The notes below the pieces were generated by a model. It made no database searches and was not told the DNA's origin. It saw only the letters and a program-made list of their open reading frames with translations. Positions 7,276 through 16,124 of a stretch of DNA of 58,491 bases are shown one piece after another. Within the stretch, counting starts at the first letter, position 1, and every line of letters begins with the position of its first letter. This stretch comes from Acidobacteriaceae bacterium (GTDB lineage Bacteria; Acidobacteriota; Terriglobia; Terriglobales; Acidobacteriaceae), in the NCBI GenBank assembly GCA_003140075.1, contig PLIO01000240.1, forward strand, positions 1 through 58,491. The letters are read 5' to 3'. Position numbers and translations under genes: made by a program.

Positions 7276-9720
7276 ATGTCGACTCGTACGAAACTATTTG
7301 TCGGGGTTACCGCCTCGCTGGGAATAGCGGTGCTGTGCTCTGCCTGTTGGCACTGGCAGTCCACCGATCTGACCCGATTTCTGTTTTATTTGGCGGCGGC
7401 GATCCTGGCCTCCGGCTTGAAAGTGCAATTGCCAGGCATTGACGGCACGATGTCCGTCAACTTTCTTTTCATTCTTCTGGGGGTAGTGGAGTTGGGCCTC
7501 CCAGAGACACTCGTCATTGGGTGTACCGCAACTCTGGTGCAGAGCGTGTGGCACGCGCGGAAGAAGCTGGATCCGATCAAGGTCGCATTCAATGTGTTCG
7601 GAATGATGGCCAATGCCAGCGCATTATGTTACGTGAGCTATCACTGGCTTGCGGGCAGACTGGGAGCCAACAAACCCATTCCACTCATGCTGGCGGCGCT
7701 CGTTTTCTTCCTGGCGAACACTCTGCCGATCTCGTTTGTCATCGCTCTCACCGAAGCCAAGTCGAGCCGGAAGGTATGGTCGGAATGCTACTTCTGGTCT
7801 TTTCCTTACTACCTGGTCGGAGCGGCGGCGGTGGGACTGGTTGGAATTATCAATCGGCAACTGGGCTGGCAGACATCGTTGCTAGAGTTGCCGCTGATCT
7901 ATTGGGTGTACCGCTCCTATCGCCTGTACCTGGGACGCTTGGAAGCGGAAAAAGACCGGGTGGAAATCGAGAAGCGGCATGTGGAAGAGATTGCCTCGCT
8001 GAACATGCGAACCATCGAGGCTCTGGCACTGGCCATCGAGGCCAAGGACCACACGACGCACACGCATCTGCAGCGGGTGCGGACTTATGCGGTAGAAATC
8101 GCAAAAGAGATTGGCCTGTCGCCGGACGAGATCGAAGCTTTGCGAGCGGCGGCATTGCTGCATGACATCGGAAAGCTTGCCGTACCCGAGCACATCATCA
8201 ACAAGCCGGGCAAGCTTACCCCGGAAGAGTTCGAGAAAATGAAAGTGCACCCTCTGGTGGGCGCAGAAATTCTCGATCGAGTAGCTTTCCCTTATCCCGT
8301 ATCGCCCATTGTGCGTTCGCATCACGAGAGATGGGATGGGACTGGCTACCCAGCCGGCCTCAGCGGTGAGCAGATTCCCATCGGAGCGCGGATTCTGGCG
8401 GTGGTGGATTGCCTGGACGCGCTGGCCTCGGATCGGCAATACCGTCCGGCCATGCCGTTAGATCAGGCCATGGGCAAGGTCAAAGAGAAAGCGGGCTCGT
8501 GGTTCGACCCAAGGTTGGTGGAGATTCTGGAGCAGCGCTATGTGGCCCTGGAAAGCATCGCGCAAACTCACGAGGCCGGCTTCGTTCCCTCAGGCTTCTC
8601 CAAAGGGCTGCGCGTGGAACGTGGTTTGGCTCCGGCAACGGGATTCGAGAAAGGTACGGAGAACTCACAGCCTGAGGCGGACTTCCTGACATCGATCGCG
8701 TCGGCCCGGCAAGAGGCGCAAGCCATGTTCGAGTTGAGCCAGGACTTGGGGAACTCGCTGAGCCTGAGTGAAACTTTGTCAGTGCTGTCGATGCGGCTGC
8801 GCAAGCTAATTCTCTACGACTCCATCGCGGTATTCGTGAACCGAAACGGCTGGCTGCTGCCGGAACTGGTGAGTGGCGAAAATTTTCGCGTTTTGTCGTC
8901 GCTGAAAATCCGCGTTGGCGAAGGCTTGTGCGGATGGGTGGCAGAGAATTGCAAGCCCATTATCAACGGCAATCCTCAGGTGGAAGCGGGCTACGTGGCC
9001 GATCCGGAAAAATACGCCACCCTGTGTTCGGCGCTCGCTGTTCCCCTCGAGGGACTGAACGGCGTAGTGGGCGTGCTGGCCATGTACCATTCTACCCCGG
9101 ACGCATTCACGCCGGATCACTTGCGAATTCTGCTGGCCGTGGCCTCGAAGGTAGCGCTCTCGGTGGAGAACGCGTTGAAGTATCAACAGGCGGAGAGTTC
9201 GGCAACCACGGACTTCCTGACGGGGCTACCCAATGCGCGATCACTGTTCGTGCACCTGGCCCAGGAAGTGGCACGGTGCCGGCGCATGAAGACCTCGCTC
9301 GCCGTCATGGTCTGCGACATCGACGGCCTAAAGAAGATCAATGATTCGTTCGGACATCTGGAGGGAGACAAACTGCTGCGGGAGTTCAGTATCCGGCTGA
9401 AGGAAGCTTGCCGGGGTTACGACTACGTAGCGCGAATGGGTGGCGACGAATTCGTGATTACCGCGCCCGGTCTCACGCCGGAAGCTGCGTTAGAAAAAGC
9501 AAGCCGGCTGAACCAGGCAGCCATTGAGGCGGGACGTCATACTTGCGGACGGGAAGTGATCACCCTGAGCGTGGGAACGGCATTCTGCCCAGAAAATGGA
9601 TATGACGTGGAAGCCCTTCTGGCCGAAGCGGACCGGCGAATGTACTCCGTGAAACAGATCCACCATGCGGAAGCGGCCGCCCGCCCAGACGTTCTGGCGC
9701 ATGGGGCCTCGGTGAAATAG
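7276..9720 (+). CDS. Membrane-bound HD-GYP phosphodiesterase / GAF / GGDEF diguanylate cyclase
   Basis: An 814-residue protein. Residues 1-220 form a multi-helix membrane sensor module containing LPGIDGTMSVNF; its close relative exists alone at 16125-16859. An HD-GYP domain follows (HD at 296-297 in LLHDIGK, GYP at 357-359 in WDGTGYP), then a GAF domain (about 475-625) and a GGDEF domain (GGDEF at 722-726). The inhibitory RxxD site is intact as RGYD, five residues before GGDEF. Both catalytic signatures are complete, so it can in principle make and degrade cyclic-di-GMP. ATG 7276 begins the first membrane helix. Its stop codon directly abuts the start of a peptide-transporter permease, so it may head that operon. 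Confidence 0.9.
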   Translation: MSTRTKLFVGVTASLGIAVLCSACWHWQSTDLTRFLFYLAAAILASGLKVQLPGIDGTMSVNFLFILLGVVELGLPETLVIGCTATLVQSVWHARKKLDPIKVAFNVFGMMANASALCYVSYHWLAGRLGANKPIPLMLAALVFFLANTLPISFVIALTEAKSSRKVWSECYFWSFPYYLVGAAAVGLVGIINRQLGWQTSLLELPLIYWVYRSYRLYLGRLEAEKDRVEIEKRHVEEIASLNMRTIEALALAIEAKDHTTHTHLQRVRTYAVEIAKEIGLSPDEIEALRAAALLHDIGKLAVPEHIINKPGKLTPEEFEKMKVHPLVGAEILDRVAFPYPVSPIVRSHHERWDGTGYPAGLSGEQIPIGARILAVVDCLDALASDRQYRPAMPLDQAMGKVKEKAGSWFDPRLVEILEQRYVALESIAQTHEAGFVPSGFSKGLRVERGLAPATGFEKGTENSQPEADFLTSIASARQEAQAMFELSQDLGNSLSLSETLSVLSMRLRKLILYDSIAVFVNRNGWLLPELVSGENFRVLSSLKIRVGEGLCGWVAENCKPIINGNPQVEAGYVADPEKYATLCSALAVPLEGLNGVVGVLAMYHSTPDAFTPDHLRILLAVASKVALSVENALKYQQAESSATTDFLTGLPNARSLFVHLAQEVARCRRMKTSLAVMVCDIDGLKKINDSFGHLEGDKLLREFSIRLKEACRGYDYVARMGGDEFVITAPGLTPEAALEKASRLNQAAIEAGRHTCGREVITLSVGTAFCPENGYDVEALLAEADRRMYSVKQIHHAEAAARPDVLAHGASVK

Positions 9721-10587
9721 ATGTTGAGAAAACAAATTGCCGGACACGCGCTGTCGCTGGTGGCGACTGTCCTTCTTGGCGGGCTGCTTTCTGCCACGTT
9801 GGTGCGTCTCGCCCCGGGTTTCGAGACGGACGAACACGCTCTTGATCCACATCTAAACGGTGCGAGCTTACAAGCCCTGCGAGAGGCCAGGCATCAAGAC
9901 CGCAACATCCTTTGGTTCTATTTGTCGTACATGAAACGAGCTGTGCATGGGGACTTTGGAACGTCGCTCTCCCTGGGACAACCAGTGCGTACCCTGCTGC
10001 GCGAACGTGCGCCCCTCACTCTGCGTTTGCTAATCCTTGGCCTCGGACTGGCTTGGGCTGCGGCTCTCACACTGGCCTTAACAGCAACGTGGTTGCGGCT
10101 TGCCGCTTTCGATGCATTGACCACTCTGGTGAGCGGAGCATTTCTTTGTATTCCGGCCGCGGTGCTGGCATTGCTTTCGGTGCTGTGGAATGTGCCGGGC
10201 GCACTGGCGATTGCGCTGGTCGTATTTCCGCGCGTGTACCGGTATTCGCGAAATCTTCTGGCCAAGTCCTATTCCCAGCCCCACATCACCACGGCAAAAG
10301 CAAAAGGGCTAGGGGAAGCACGGATTCTCTTCTGGCATGTGGTGCCGGTGGTGGCCCCGCAGTTGTTGGCAGTAGCCGGAGTATCGGTGAGCATGGCGGT
10401 CGGGGCGGCAATCCCAGTGGAAGCTCTGTGCGGGCTTGCGGGCATCGGGCAACTGGCTTGGCAGGCGGCGCTGGCCCGCGATCTACCTTTGCTGGTCAAC
10501 ATCACGATCCTGGTGACGCTGGTAACCTTGCTGGCCAATTCCGGAGCAGATGTAATCGGTCACATGGTCCGGAGACAGGAAGCATGA
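9721..10587 (+). CDS. Peptide/nickel-type ABC transporter permease (DppB-like)
   Basis: A 288-residue polytopic permease of the DppB/OppB family. It retains FYLSYMKRAVHGDFGTS before the second helix and a degenerate EAA loop (ITTAKAKGLGEARILFWHVVP). DppB-type proteins form half of the membrane channel for oligopeptides, dipeptides or nickel. It is shorter than typical family members (about 310-340 residues), mostly in the N-terminal periplasmic loop. The ATG lies immediately after the TAG stop of the GGDEF gene, without its own obvious ribosome site, suggesting coupled translation. The stop overlaps the next permease (ATGA). Confidence 0.85.
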   Translation: MLRKQIAGHALSLVATVLLGGLLSATLVRLAPGFETDEHALDPHLNGASLQALREARHQDRNILWFYLSYMKRAVHGDFGTSLSLGQPVRTLLRERAPLTLRLLILGLGLAWAAALTLALTATWLRLAAFDALTTLVSGAFLCIPAAVLALLSVLWNVPGALAIALVVFPRVYRYSRNLLAKSYSQPHITTAKAKGLGEARILFWHVVPVVAPQLLAVAGVSVSMAVGAAIPVEALCGLAGIGQLAWQAALARDLPLLVNITILVTLVTLLANSGADVIGHMVRRQEA

Positions 10588-11393
10588 ATCCGTGGCAGAA
10601 GCTGGCGTGTGTGGTTTTGGCGCTGATGCTGGGCGCATCGTTGGCCGCGAACTGGTTGGCTCCGGCGGGCTATGCCAAGCAGTACCGCGAAGCGACGGAT
10701 GCGCCGCCATCGCGAGCACACTGGCTGGGAACAGATGACGTTGGGCGTGACCGGTTTGCTCGCGTGCTCTATGGAACCAGAATCTCGCTGCTGTTGGCTC
10801 CGGCCGCGGCACTGCTGTCCACGTTGATGGCAGCGTTGATCGGCGGACTGGCGGGATACTTGGGCGGAAATTGGACGCGTATGGCGATGGCCGTGACTGA
10901 TCTATTTTTATCGCTGCCGTGGTTGTTCTTACTGATCACGGCACGGGCCCTGATGCCGCTGAATGTGTCCCCGATGGTTTCGGTGCTGGTGACTTTCATG
11001 CTGCTTGGACTCTTGGGCTGGACGACTGGGGCGCGAGTGTTGTGCGCGACTGCGGGATCGTTGCGCTCGTCGGACTTCGTGCGACAGGCGCGAGCGGCGG
11101 GACTTCCCGGACAACGATTGTTCTGGGTGCATGTGATGCCGAACTTGCGGCCCGTGCTTTATGCGCAATTTTGGATTTCGATTCCAGTCTTCATTTTGAG
11201 TGAGGCCAACCTGGGTATTCTCGGACTCGGCGTAGCCGAACCAATGCCTTCCTGGGGAAGTCTGCTGAAGGAGTTGGAGGGCCTAGTTTCGGTGGGTGAA
11301 GAGCCCTGGAAGTTTGTGCCGCTGATCTTGCTGGTTGTGGTCGTGACGTCGTTTCAATTTTTGCTGTCCAGGCAGGAGGAAGTGGCCGCATGA
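10584..11393 (+). CDS. Peptide/nickel-type ABC transporter permease (DppC-like)
   Basis: A 269-residue DppC/OppC permease: N-terminal helix, the family signature HWLGTDDVGRDRFARVLYGTRISL, and the EAA loop SSDFVRQARAAGLPGQRLFWVHVMPN followed by LGLGVAEPMPSWGSLL. It pairs with the DppB-like protein to form the channel. The ATG overlaps the upstream stop (ATGA at 10584-10587) and its own stop overlaps the binding-protein start, so the three genes are tightly coupled. ATG 10584 is supported by a GGAGACAGGA sequence just before it. Confidence 0.88.
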   Translation: MNPWQKLACVVLALMLGASLAANWLAPAGYAKQYREATDAPPSRAHWLGTDDVGRDRFARVLYGTRISLLLAPAAALLSTLMAALIGGLAGYLGGNWTRMAMAVTDLFLSLPWLFLLITARALMPLNVSPMVSVLVTFMLLGLLGWTTGARVLCATAGSLRSSDFVRQARAAGLPGQRLFWVHVMPNLRPVLYAQFWISIPVFILSEANLGILGLGVAEPMPSWGSLLKELEGLVSVGEEPWKFVPLILLVVVVTSFQFLLSRQEEVAA

Positions 11394-13039
11394 TGCACAA
11401 GCACAGAATCAAAAACAAGGCCGCCACACGCGGTAGGGCATTCGCCGTTATAGCGATCTGCCTGGGATCTCTGCTGGGGCAGGCCGTGGCTCAAGGGGGC
11501 GGCGAACTTAGATTTTGTCTGCGCACCGAGCCCAAGACGTTTGATCCTTTGAAGGTGGAAGACGAGTCCTCCGCCGCAGTCCGTTATCTGACGGGAGGAG
11601 TGCTGGTGCGCGTGAATCGGCAAACTCAGGAACTTGAGCCGGAATTGGCGCAATCCTGGAAAGTCTCAAAAGACGGGCGGCAAATCACGTTCCGCTTGCG
11701 CAGCGGAATTTCATTCTCCGATGGCACTGGTTTTTCCGCTGAAGATGTGGCGTACACCATGCAGCAATTGATGGACCCCGCGCTCCATTCGCCGACCGGC
11801 GACGCTTTTCGTTCGGGTGTTGGCAACGTGGAAACGAAGGTAATCTCACCAACTCAGATTTCGATCACGTTTCCCGAACCCGTAGCCGGACTAGATCGCC
11901 TTTTTGATCAAGTGGCGATTCTCTCCGAGCGGTCCTCCAGGAAAGAAATGGCGGTGCTTGGGCCGTTCGTGGTGGCCGACTACAAACCGGGATCCACATT
12001 GCTGTTGAAGCGCAATCCAAACTATTGGAAGACCGACGAGCAAGGACGGAAGCTACCCTATCTGGATTCGATCCGGCTGGATATACAGCCCAACCGCGAT
12101 GTGGAGATGCTGCGCTTCAAACGCGGAGAACTGGATCTGATCAACTCCCTCGACAGCGAATATTTCGACAAACTGGCGGCGACTTCTCCGCAACTGGTGC
12201 ACGATGCGGGTCCGTCGCTGGATAGCGAGCAGTTATGGTTTAACGAAGTTGCGAAGTCGCCGATCCCAAATTACAAGAAGAACTGGTTTCGCTCGGTGAA
12301 CTTCCGGCGAGCGATTTCGGAAGCGATCAATCGCGAGGACTTAAGCCGCATCGTTTTCCACGGGCATGCGCAACCGGCCGTGGGACCGTTCTCGCCCGCG
12401 AATAAGTTCTGGTTCAACAGCACCCTCAAGCCCCATACATGCAGTCCCGACGCCGCTCTGAAGGCGCTCCAGGCCGATGGTTTCCGCATGGAAAACGGAG
12501 CTCTGAAAGACAAAGACGGCAACGAGGTTGTGTTTTCAATCATCACGAATGCCGGCAGCAAAACCCGGGAACGCATGGCGGTTCTGATACAGGATGACTT
12601 GCAGAAAATCGGCATCCACGTGAACGTGGTCACGCTGGACTTCCCTTCCCTGATCGAGCGCATGACGCAGAGCTTCGACTACGAGGCGATAATTCTAGGC
12701 TTGACGAATGTGGATCTCGATCCGAATGGCGAGATGAACGTCTGGTTGAGCTCCTCTGAAAATCACCAATGGAACCCACAGCAGAAAACTCCAGAAACCG
12801 CGTGGGAGGCGGAGATTGACCGCCTCATGCGGGCGCAGGCGTCATCGAGCGATGCCAAGAAAAGGAAAGAGGCTTTCGATCGGGTGCAGGAGATCGCGGA
12901 GGAGCAGGAACCGTTCATCTTCCTGATCAACAAGAACGCGCTGTCCGCCGTTGCGATGACGGTGCACGGAGCTTCGCCCGTGATTCTGTCGCCGCAAACT
13001 TTTTGGAATGCGGAGCGGCTTACGGTTGCGGCGAAGTAG
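11390..13039 (+). CDS. Extracytoplasmic peptide-binding protein (DppA/OppA family)
   Basis: A 549-residue SBP family 5 protein: signal peptide (residues about 1-36, ending near AVAQGG), then ELRFCLRTEPKTFDPL, the VRYLTGGVLVRVN segment, FRLRSGISFSDGTGFSAEDVAYT and LLKRNPNYW, all typical of cluster C binding proteins. It delivers substrate to the DppBC-like channel. No lipobox cysteine is obvious, so it may be periplasmic rather than lipid-anchored. It starts with ATGATG overlapping the permease stop. Substrate cannot be read from the sequence. Confidence 0.88.
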   Translation: MMHKHRIKNKAATRGRAFAVIAICLGSLLGQAVAQGGGELRFCLRTEPKTFDPLKVEDESSAAVRYLTGGVLVRVNRQTQELEPELAQSWKVSKDGRQITFRLRSGISFSDGTGFSAEDVAYTMQQLMDPALHSPTGDAFRSGVGNVETKVISPTQISITFPEPVAGLDRLFDQVAILSERSSRKEMAVLGPFVVADYKPGSTLLLKRNPNYWKTDEQGRKLPYLDSIRLDIQPNRDVEMLRFKRGELDLINSLDSEYFDKLAATSPQLVHDAGPSLDSEQLWFNEVAKSPIPNYKKNWFRSVNFRRAISEAINREDLSRIVFHGHAQPAVGPFSPANKFWFNSTLKPHTCSPDAALKALQADGFRMENGALKDKDGNEVVFSIITNAGSKTRERMAVLIQDDLQKIGIHVNVVTLDFPSLIERMTQSFDYEAIILGLTNVDLDPNGEMNVWLSSSENHQWNPQQKTPETAWEAEIDRLMRAQASSSDAKKRKEAFDRVQEIAEEQEPFIFLINKNALSAVAMTVHGASPVILSPQTFWNAERLTVAAK

Positions 13040-13116
13040 ATCAACTTCGTTGCGACGGATGTACGCGGACTCACACAGATCTGAAAACCGACCAATAACC
13101 TGAGGTTAAGATCAGC

Positions 13117-13959
13117 ATGTCGTTCCCTCCGCAAAACCAGAATCTGCTCTCCGCGCGCATCTCCGTGCGCTACGCGGGCAAGCCGCCGGTTCTGCGCGAC
13201 GTGCAGTTCGAAATCCAGCAGGGCGAAGTTCTGGGACTCGTGGGACAAAGCGGCTCGGGCAAGAGCACGCTGGCCATGTCGATTCTCGGGCTCCTCGATA
13301 AGAAACACACACACACCGAAGGCTCGATTCGATTGCAAGACTCTGAGCTCTTACAACTATCAGAGCGCGAACTGCGTGCTCTGCGGGGGCGGGCGGTCGC
13401 GCTGGTCCTGCAAAGTCCGCTGTCTGCTCTCAATCCAGCGTTAAGAATCCGAACCCAGCTCCGGGAAGCGTGGAGGGCTCACGCCTGCGGCACGGACGCG
13501 GACTGCGCAAACGTAATCCGAGCTTCTCTGCAGAGCGTTTCCCTGCCTGGCAACGAAGAGTTTCTGCGTAAATACCCCGCGCAGATGAGCGTGGGGCAGG
13601 CGCAGCGAGTACTGATTGCCATGGCAGTCATGCATCGCCCGGCGCTGCTGATCGCCGACGAAGCCACCAGCGCTCTCGACGTGATTACGCAAGCGGAAAT
13701 TCTTGCGCTCTTTCGTGAACTGAATCGCTCCACGGGAATGGCTATTCTCTACATTTCTCATGATCTGGCATCGGTAGCGGGGATTTGCGATCGCATCGCC
13801 ATCCTTCATCAGGGAGAGATCGTAGAGTGTGGATCGACCGAGCAGATCTTCGCGCATCCCAAACACGAGTACACGCAGCGCTTAATGGCAGCCCTGCCGC
13901 AAATCCTGCCGACGAGTGCGCGGCCCCAAACAAAAACCGAAGCAGCAGCGGCGCGATAA
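13117..13959 (+). CDS. Peptide ABC transporter ATP-binding protein (DppD-like)
   Basis: A 280-residue ATPase with Walker A GQSGSGKS (43-50), Q-loop in VLQSPLSALNP, Walker B LLIADEATSALD and switch histidine ISHD. The ABC signature reads MSVGQ rather than LSGGQ (V159 at the second position). The C-terminal EYTQRLMAALP is the oligopeptide-transporter type. Family transporters normally use two different ATPases (DppD and DppF); no second one follows, so this subunit may act as a homodimer or share a partner encoded elsewhere. A 77-nt gap separates it from the binding-protein gene. Confidence 0.87.
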   Translation: MSFPPQNQNLLSARISVRYAGKPPVLRDVQFEIQQGEVLGLVGQSGSGKSTLAMSILGLLDKKHTHTEGSIRLQDSELLQLSERELRALRGRAVALVLQSPLSALNPALRIRTQLREAWRAHACGTDADCANVIRASLQSVSLPGNEEFLRKYPAQMSVGQAQRVLIAMAVMHRPALLIADEATSALDVITQAEILALFRELNRSTGMAILYISHDLASVAGICDRIAILHQGEIVECGSTEQIFAHPKHEYTQRLMAALPQILPTSARPQTKTEAAAAR

Positions 13960-14273
13960 ACCCAGCCGTCCGCTGTGGACCTGAATCGCCACGGTGCGCC
14001 ATACACGCGAGAGACAAACTCATCCCTTGCGGCGAGTAACCAAAAGAGCAAACCGAAGTAACGATACCGCGACCAGATCTTCGGGACAAACTGTCCCGCG
14101 CCCGGGAGCAAGGGACAGAGTGGCCCAATACCACTCCCGAGGACTGACGTAATATCCAATCATTACAACAACTTGCGGGATTTCGATTGGCCCCGCCCGT
14201 GCAACAGGTAAGCCGAGTCGTGGAACGGCTTTCGTGCCACATTCGTTCGTTGCGCTTCCGAAAGGTGAGATTT
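13960..14273. other. Intergenic region before the subtilisin gene
   Basis: A 314-nt gap with no credible gene. It holds one short hairpin (14082-14098: CGGGACA, AAC loop, TGTCCCG) without a T tract, which might end the transporter operon. I looked for a cyclic-di-GMP riboswitch and did not find one. An AAAGGTGAGA ribosome site sits at its right edge. Confidence 0.5.
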
Positions 14274-16091
14274 ATGTCGCAGACTTTGAAAGCAAAGAGC
14301 CCAGGTCGAGGTGAGCGCCACAGCGCTGCCTGGGGAAAACGCTTGAGCATGCTCCTGGTGCTCCTGGTGGCCGAGGCCGCCTTCGCCCAGGTCTTGGAGG
14401 GCAATGGTCGGCTTGTAGGCAAATTCGCCCCAGACCTCGCGCCCGCGGTTGCGCGCGCCCACCAAGGCGCTGCCGGCAACGAGATGGTGCAGGTCATCGT
14501 GCAATACAAGCAGATCCCACAGTCGGCGCAAGAGGGCAGAGTACAGCATCTGGGCGCCCGCCTGAACCATAGGCTCGGCGTTGTCAAGGGTATAGCCCTC
14601 ACGATTCCGGTGAGCGCGTTGCCCGCGCTGGAAGCGGACCCGGAGATTGTTTCCGTGAGTGTCGACCATCCCATGAAGGGGCTGGATGACACCACCGATG
14701 CGGCTACGAACGTTCCTGCGGCCTGGAATGCAGGCTATAACGGAGCGGGAATTGGCGTGGCCGTGATTGACAGCGGCATCAACGACAGTCATCCCGACCT
14801 GAAGGATTCAACCGAGTCCCACTCGCGTGTGGTCTATCATCAGGACTTCACGGGCACACCGAGCTCGAACTTGCTCGGTGCGAAATATGACCTATACGGT
14901 CACGGGACACACGTTGCCGGAATCATTGGCGGCAACGGCTATCTTTCAGGCGGGAATTACATCGGAGTTGCACCGAGCGTAAGTCTCGTGGATCTTCGCG
15001 CGCTGGACCTCAATGGCGCCGGCACCGACAGCACCGTAATCGCCGCCATCCAAGAAGCGATTGCGCTGAAGAGCACTTACAACATTCGCGTGATCAATCT
15101 GTCGCTCGGGCGCGGCATCTTCGTCAGCTACACTCAGGATCCTCTCTGCCAGGCTGTGGAATCGGCCTGGAAGGCCGGGATCGTGGTGGTAGTGGCGGCG
15201 GGCAATTATGGACGTGTAAGCATCGACGGCAGCAACGGATATGGAACCATCACCGCTCCGGGCAACGATCCCTTCGTGATCACCGTGGGCGCAACGAAGA
15301 GCAACGGCGCCACGGCGCAGTCGGCCGAGACCCTGGCTAGTTACAGCTCCAAGGGACCCACCACTTACGATCACGTGGTAAAGCCCGATCTTGTGGCTCC
15401 CGGCAATGACATCGTCTCGTTAGTGGCACCCGGCGCCACCCTGGAGCTGCTTTTTCCGTCCGAACTAGTCACCGGCAACGAAGGAAAGAACGACTACTTC
15501 ACGCTCAGCGGCACGAGCATGGCAACGCCGGTTGTCGCTGGATCGGTTGCGTTACTCCTGCAAGAGAACAGCGCGTTGACTCCGGACCAGGTAAAGGCGC
15601 GGTTGATGACGACCACCTACAAGATGTTCCCAGTCTCTACCGTCGCCTGGGTTCCGCATCTGTCCCAGAACTTCACCGCCTTCTACGATTTGTTTTCCGT
15701 AGGATCGGGCCTGCTCAATATGCAGACTGCGGTATCCGATACCGATCTGGCTCCGGCCACGGTGGGCGCGGCATTGTCGCCGTCAGTAGTCTATAACCCG
15801 AACAACGGGACCGTCTCGATAGTCGAGGGCAATGGCACGGTCTCGGGGAACTCGGTGGTATGGGGCACGTCGGTAGTGTGGAGCACGTCAGTCGTCTGGG
15901 GTACAAACATTACTGGTAGTTCGGTGGTCTGGGGTACTTCCCTACCCTGGAACAGCAACGTGCTGAGCGCCTTCAGCGTGGTTTGGGGCTCAAGCACCGG
16001 TACGGGCACGCAAGCCGCAAGTGTGGTGTGGGGTGCGACAGTGTCGAGTGCCGATGGAGCATTCTCCGATGCGGGAGACGATGAGCAGTAG
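14274..16091 (+). CDS. Secreted subtilisin-like serine protease (S8) with SVVW-repeat tail
   Basis: A 605-residue protease. N-terminal signal peptide (about 1-39), an inhibitor-I9-like propeptide (about 70-140), then the S8 domain with Asp166 (AVIDSGIND), His210 (GHGTHVAGI) and Ser415 (GTSMATPVVAG). After the catalytic domain comes a tail (about 520-595) containing six copies of SVVW, mostly as SVVWG, with variable Thr/Ser/Asn linkers, then an acidic end. The tail may be a surface-binding or secretion element; that is inference. The start is supported by AAAGGTGAGA. The following gene encodes the sensor-module paralogue, 33 nt away. Confidence 0.9.
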   Translation: MSQTLKAKSPGRGERHSAAWGKRLSMLLVLLVAEAAFAQVLEGNGRLVGKFAPDLAPAVARAHQGAAGNEMVQVIVQYKQIPQSAQEGRVQHLGARLNHRLGVVKGIALTIPVSALPALEADPEIVSVSVDHPMKGLDDTTDAATNVPAAWNAGYNGAGIGVAVIDSGINDSHPDLKDSTESHSRVVYHQDFTGTPSSNLLGAKYDLYGHGTHVAGIIGGNGYLSGGNYIGVAPSVSLVDLRALDLNGAGTDSTVIAAIQEAIALKSTYNIRVINLSLGRGIFVSYTQDPLCQAVESAWKAGIVVVVAAGNYGRVSIDGSNGYGTITAPGNDPFVITVGATKSNGATAQSAETLASYSSKGPTTYDHVVKPDLVAPGNDIVSLVAPGATLELLFPSELVTGNEGKNDYFTLSGTSMATPVVAGSVALLLQENSALTPDQVKARLMTTTYKMFPVSTVAWVPHLSQNFTAFYDLFSVGSGLLNMQTAVSDTDLAPATVGAALSPSVVYNPNNGTVSIVEGNGTVSGNSVVWGTSVVWSTSVVWGTNITGSSVVWGTSLPWNSNVLSAFSVVWGSSTGTGTQAASVVWGATVSSADGAFSDAGDDEQ

Positions 16092-16124
16092 CCGTGCGCA
16101 GTAAACCCTAGAAAGGAGACGATC

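Noticed and set aside
9600-9720. A frameshift or loss of the C-terminus of the GGDEF domain because it ends directly at the next gene
   Set aside because: The GGDEF domain is complete, with the usual SVGTAFCPENG and LLAEADRRMYSVK segments before the stop.
13960-14273. Possible cyclic-di-GMP riboswitch upstream of the subtilisin gene
   Set aside because: I could not place the conserved GEMM core and tetraloop receptor; only a short hairpin is visible.
13742-14695. A 317-codon minus-strand frame over the transporter/subtilisin junction
   Set aside because: It overlaps the DppD C-terminus and the subtilisin signal and propeptide, and its composition (Ser/Arg/Cys rich) is typical of spurious frames.
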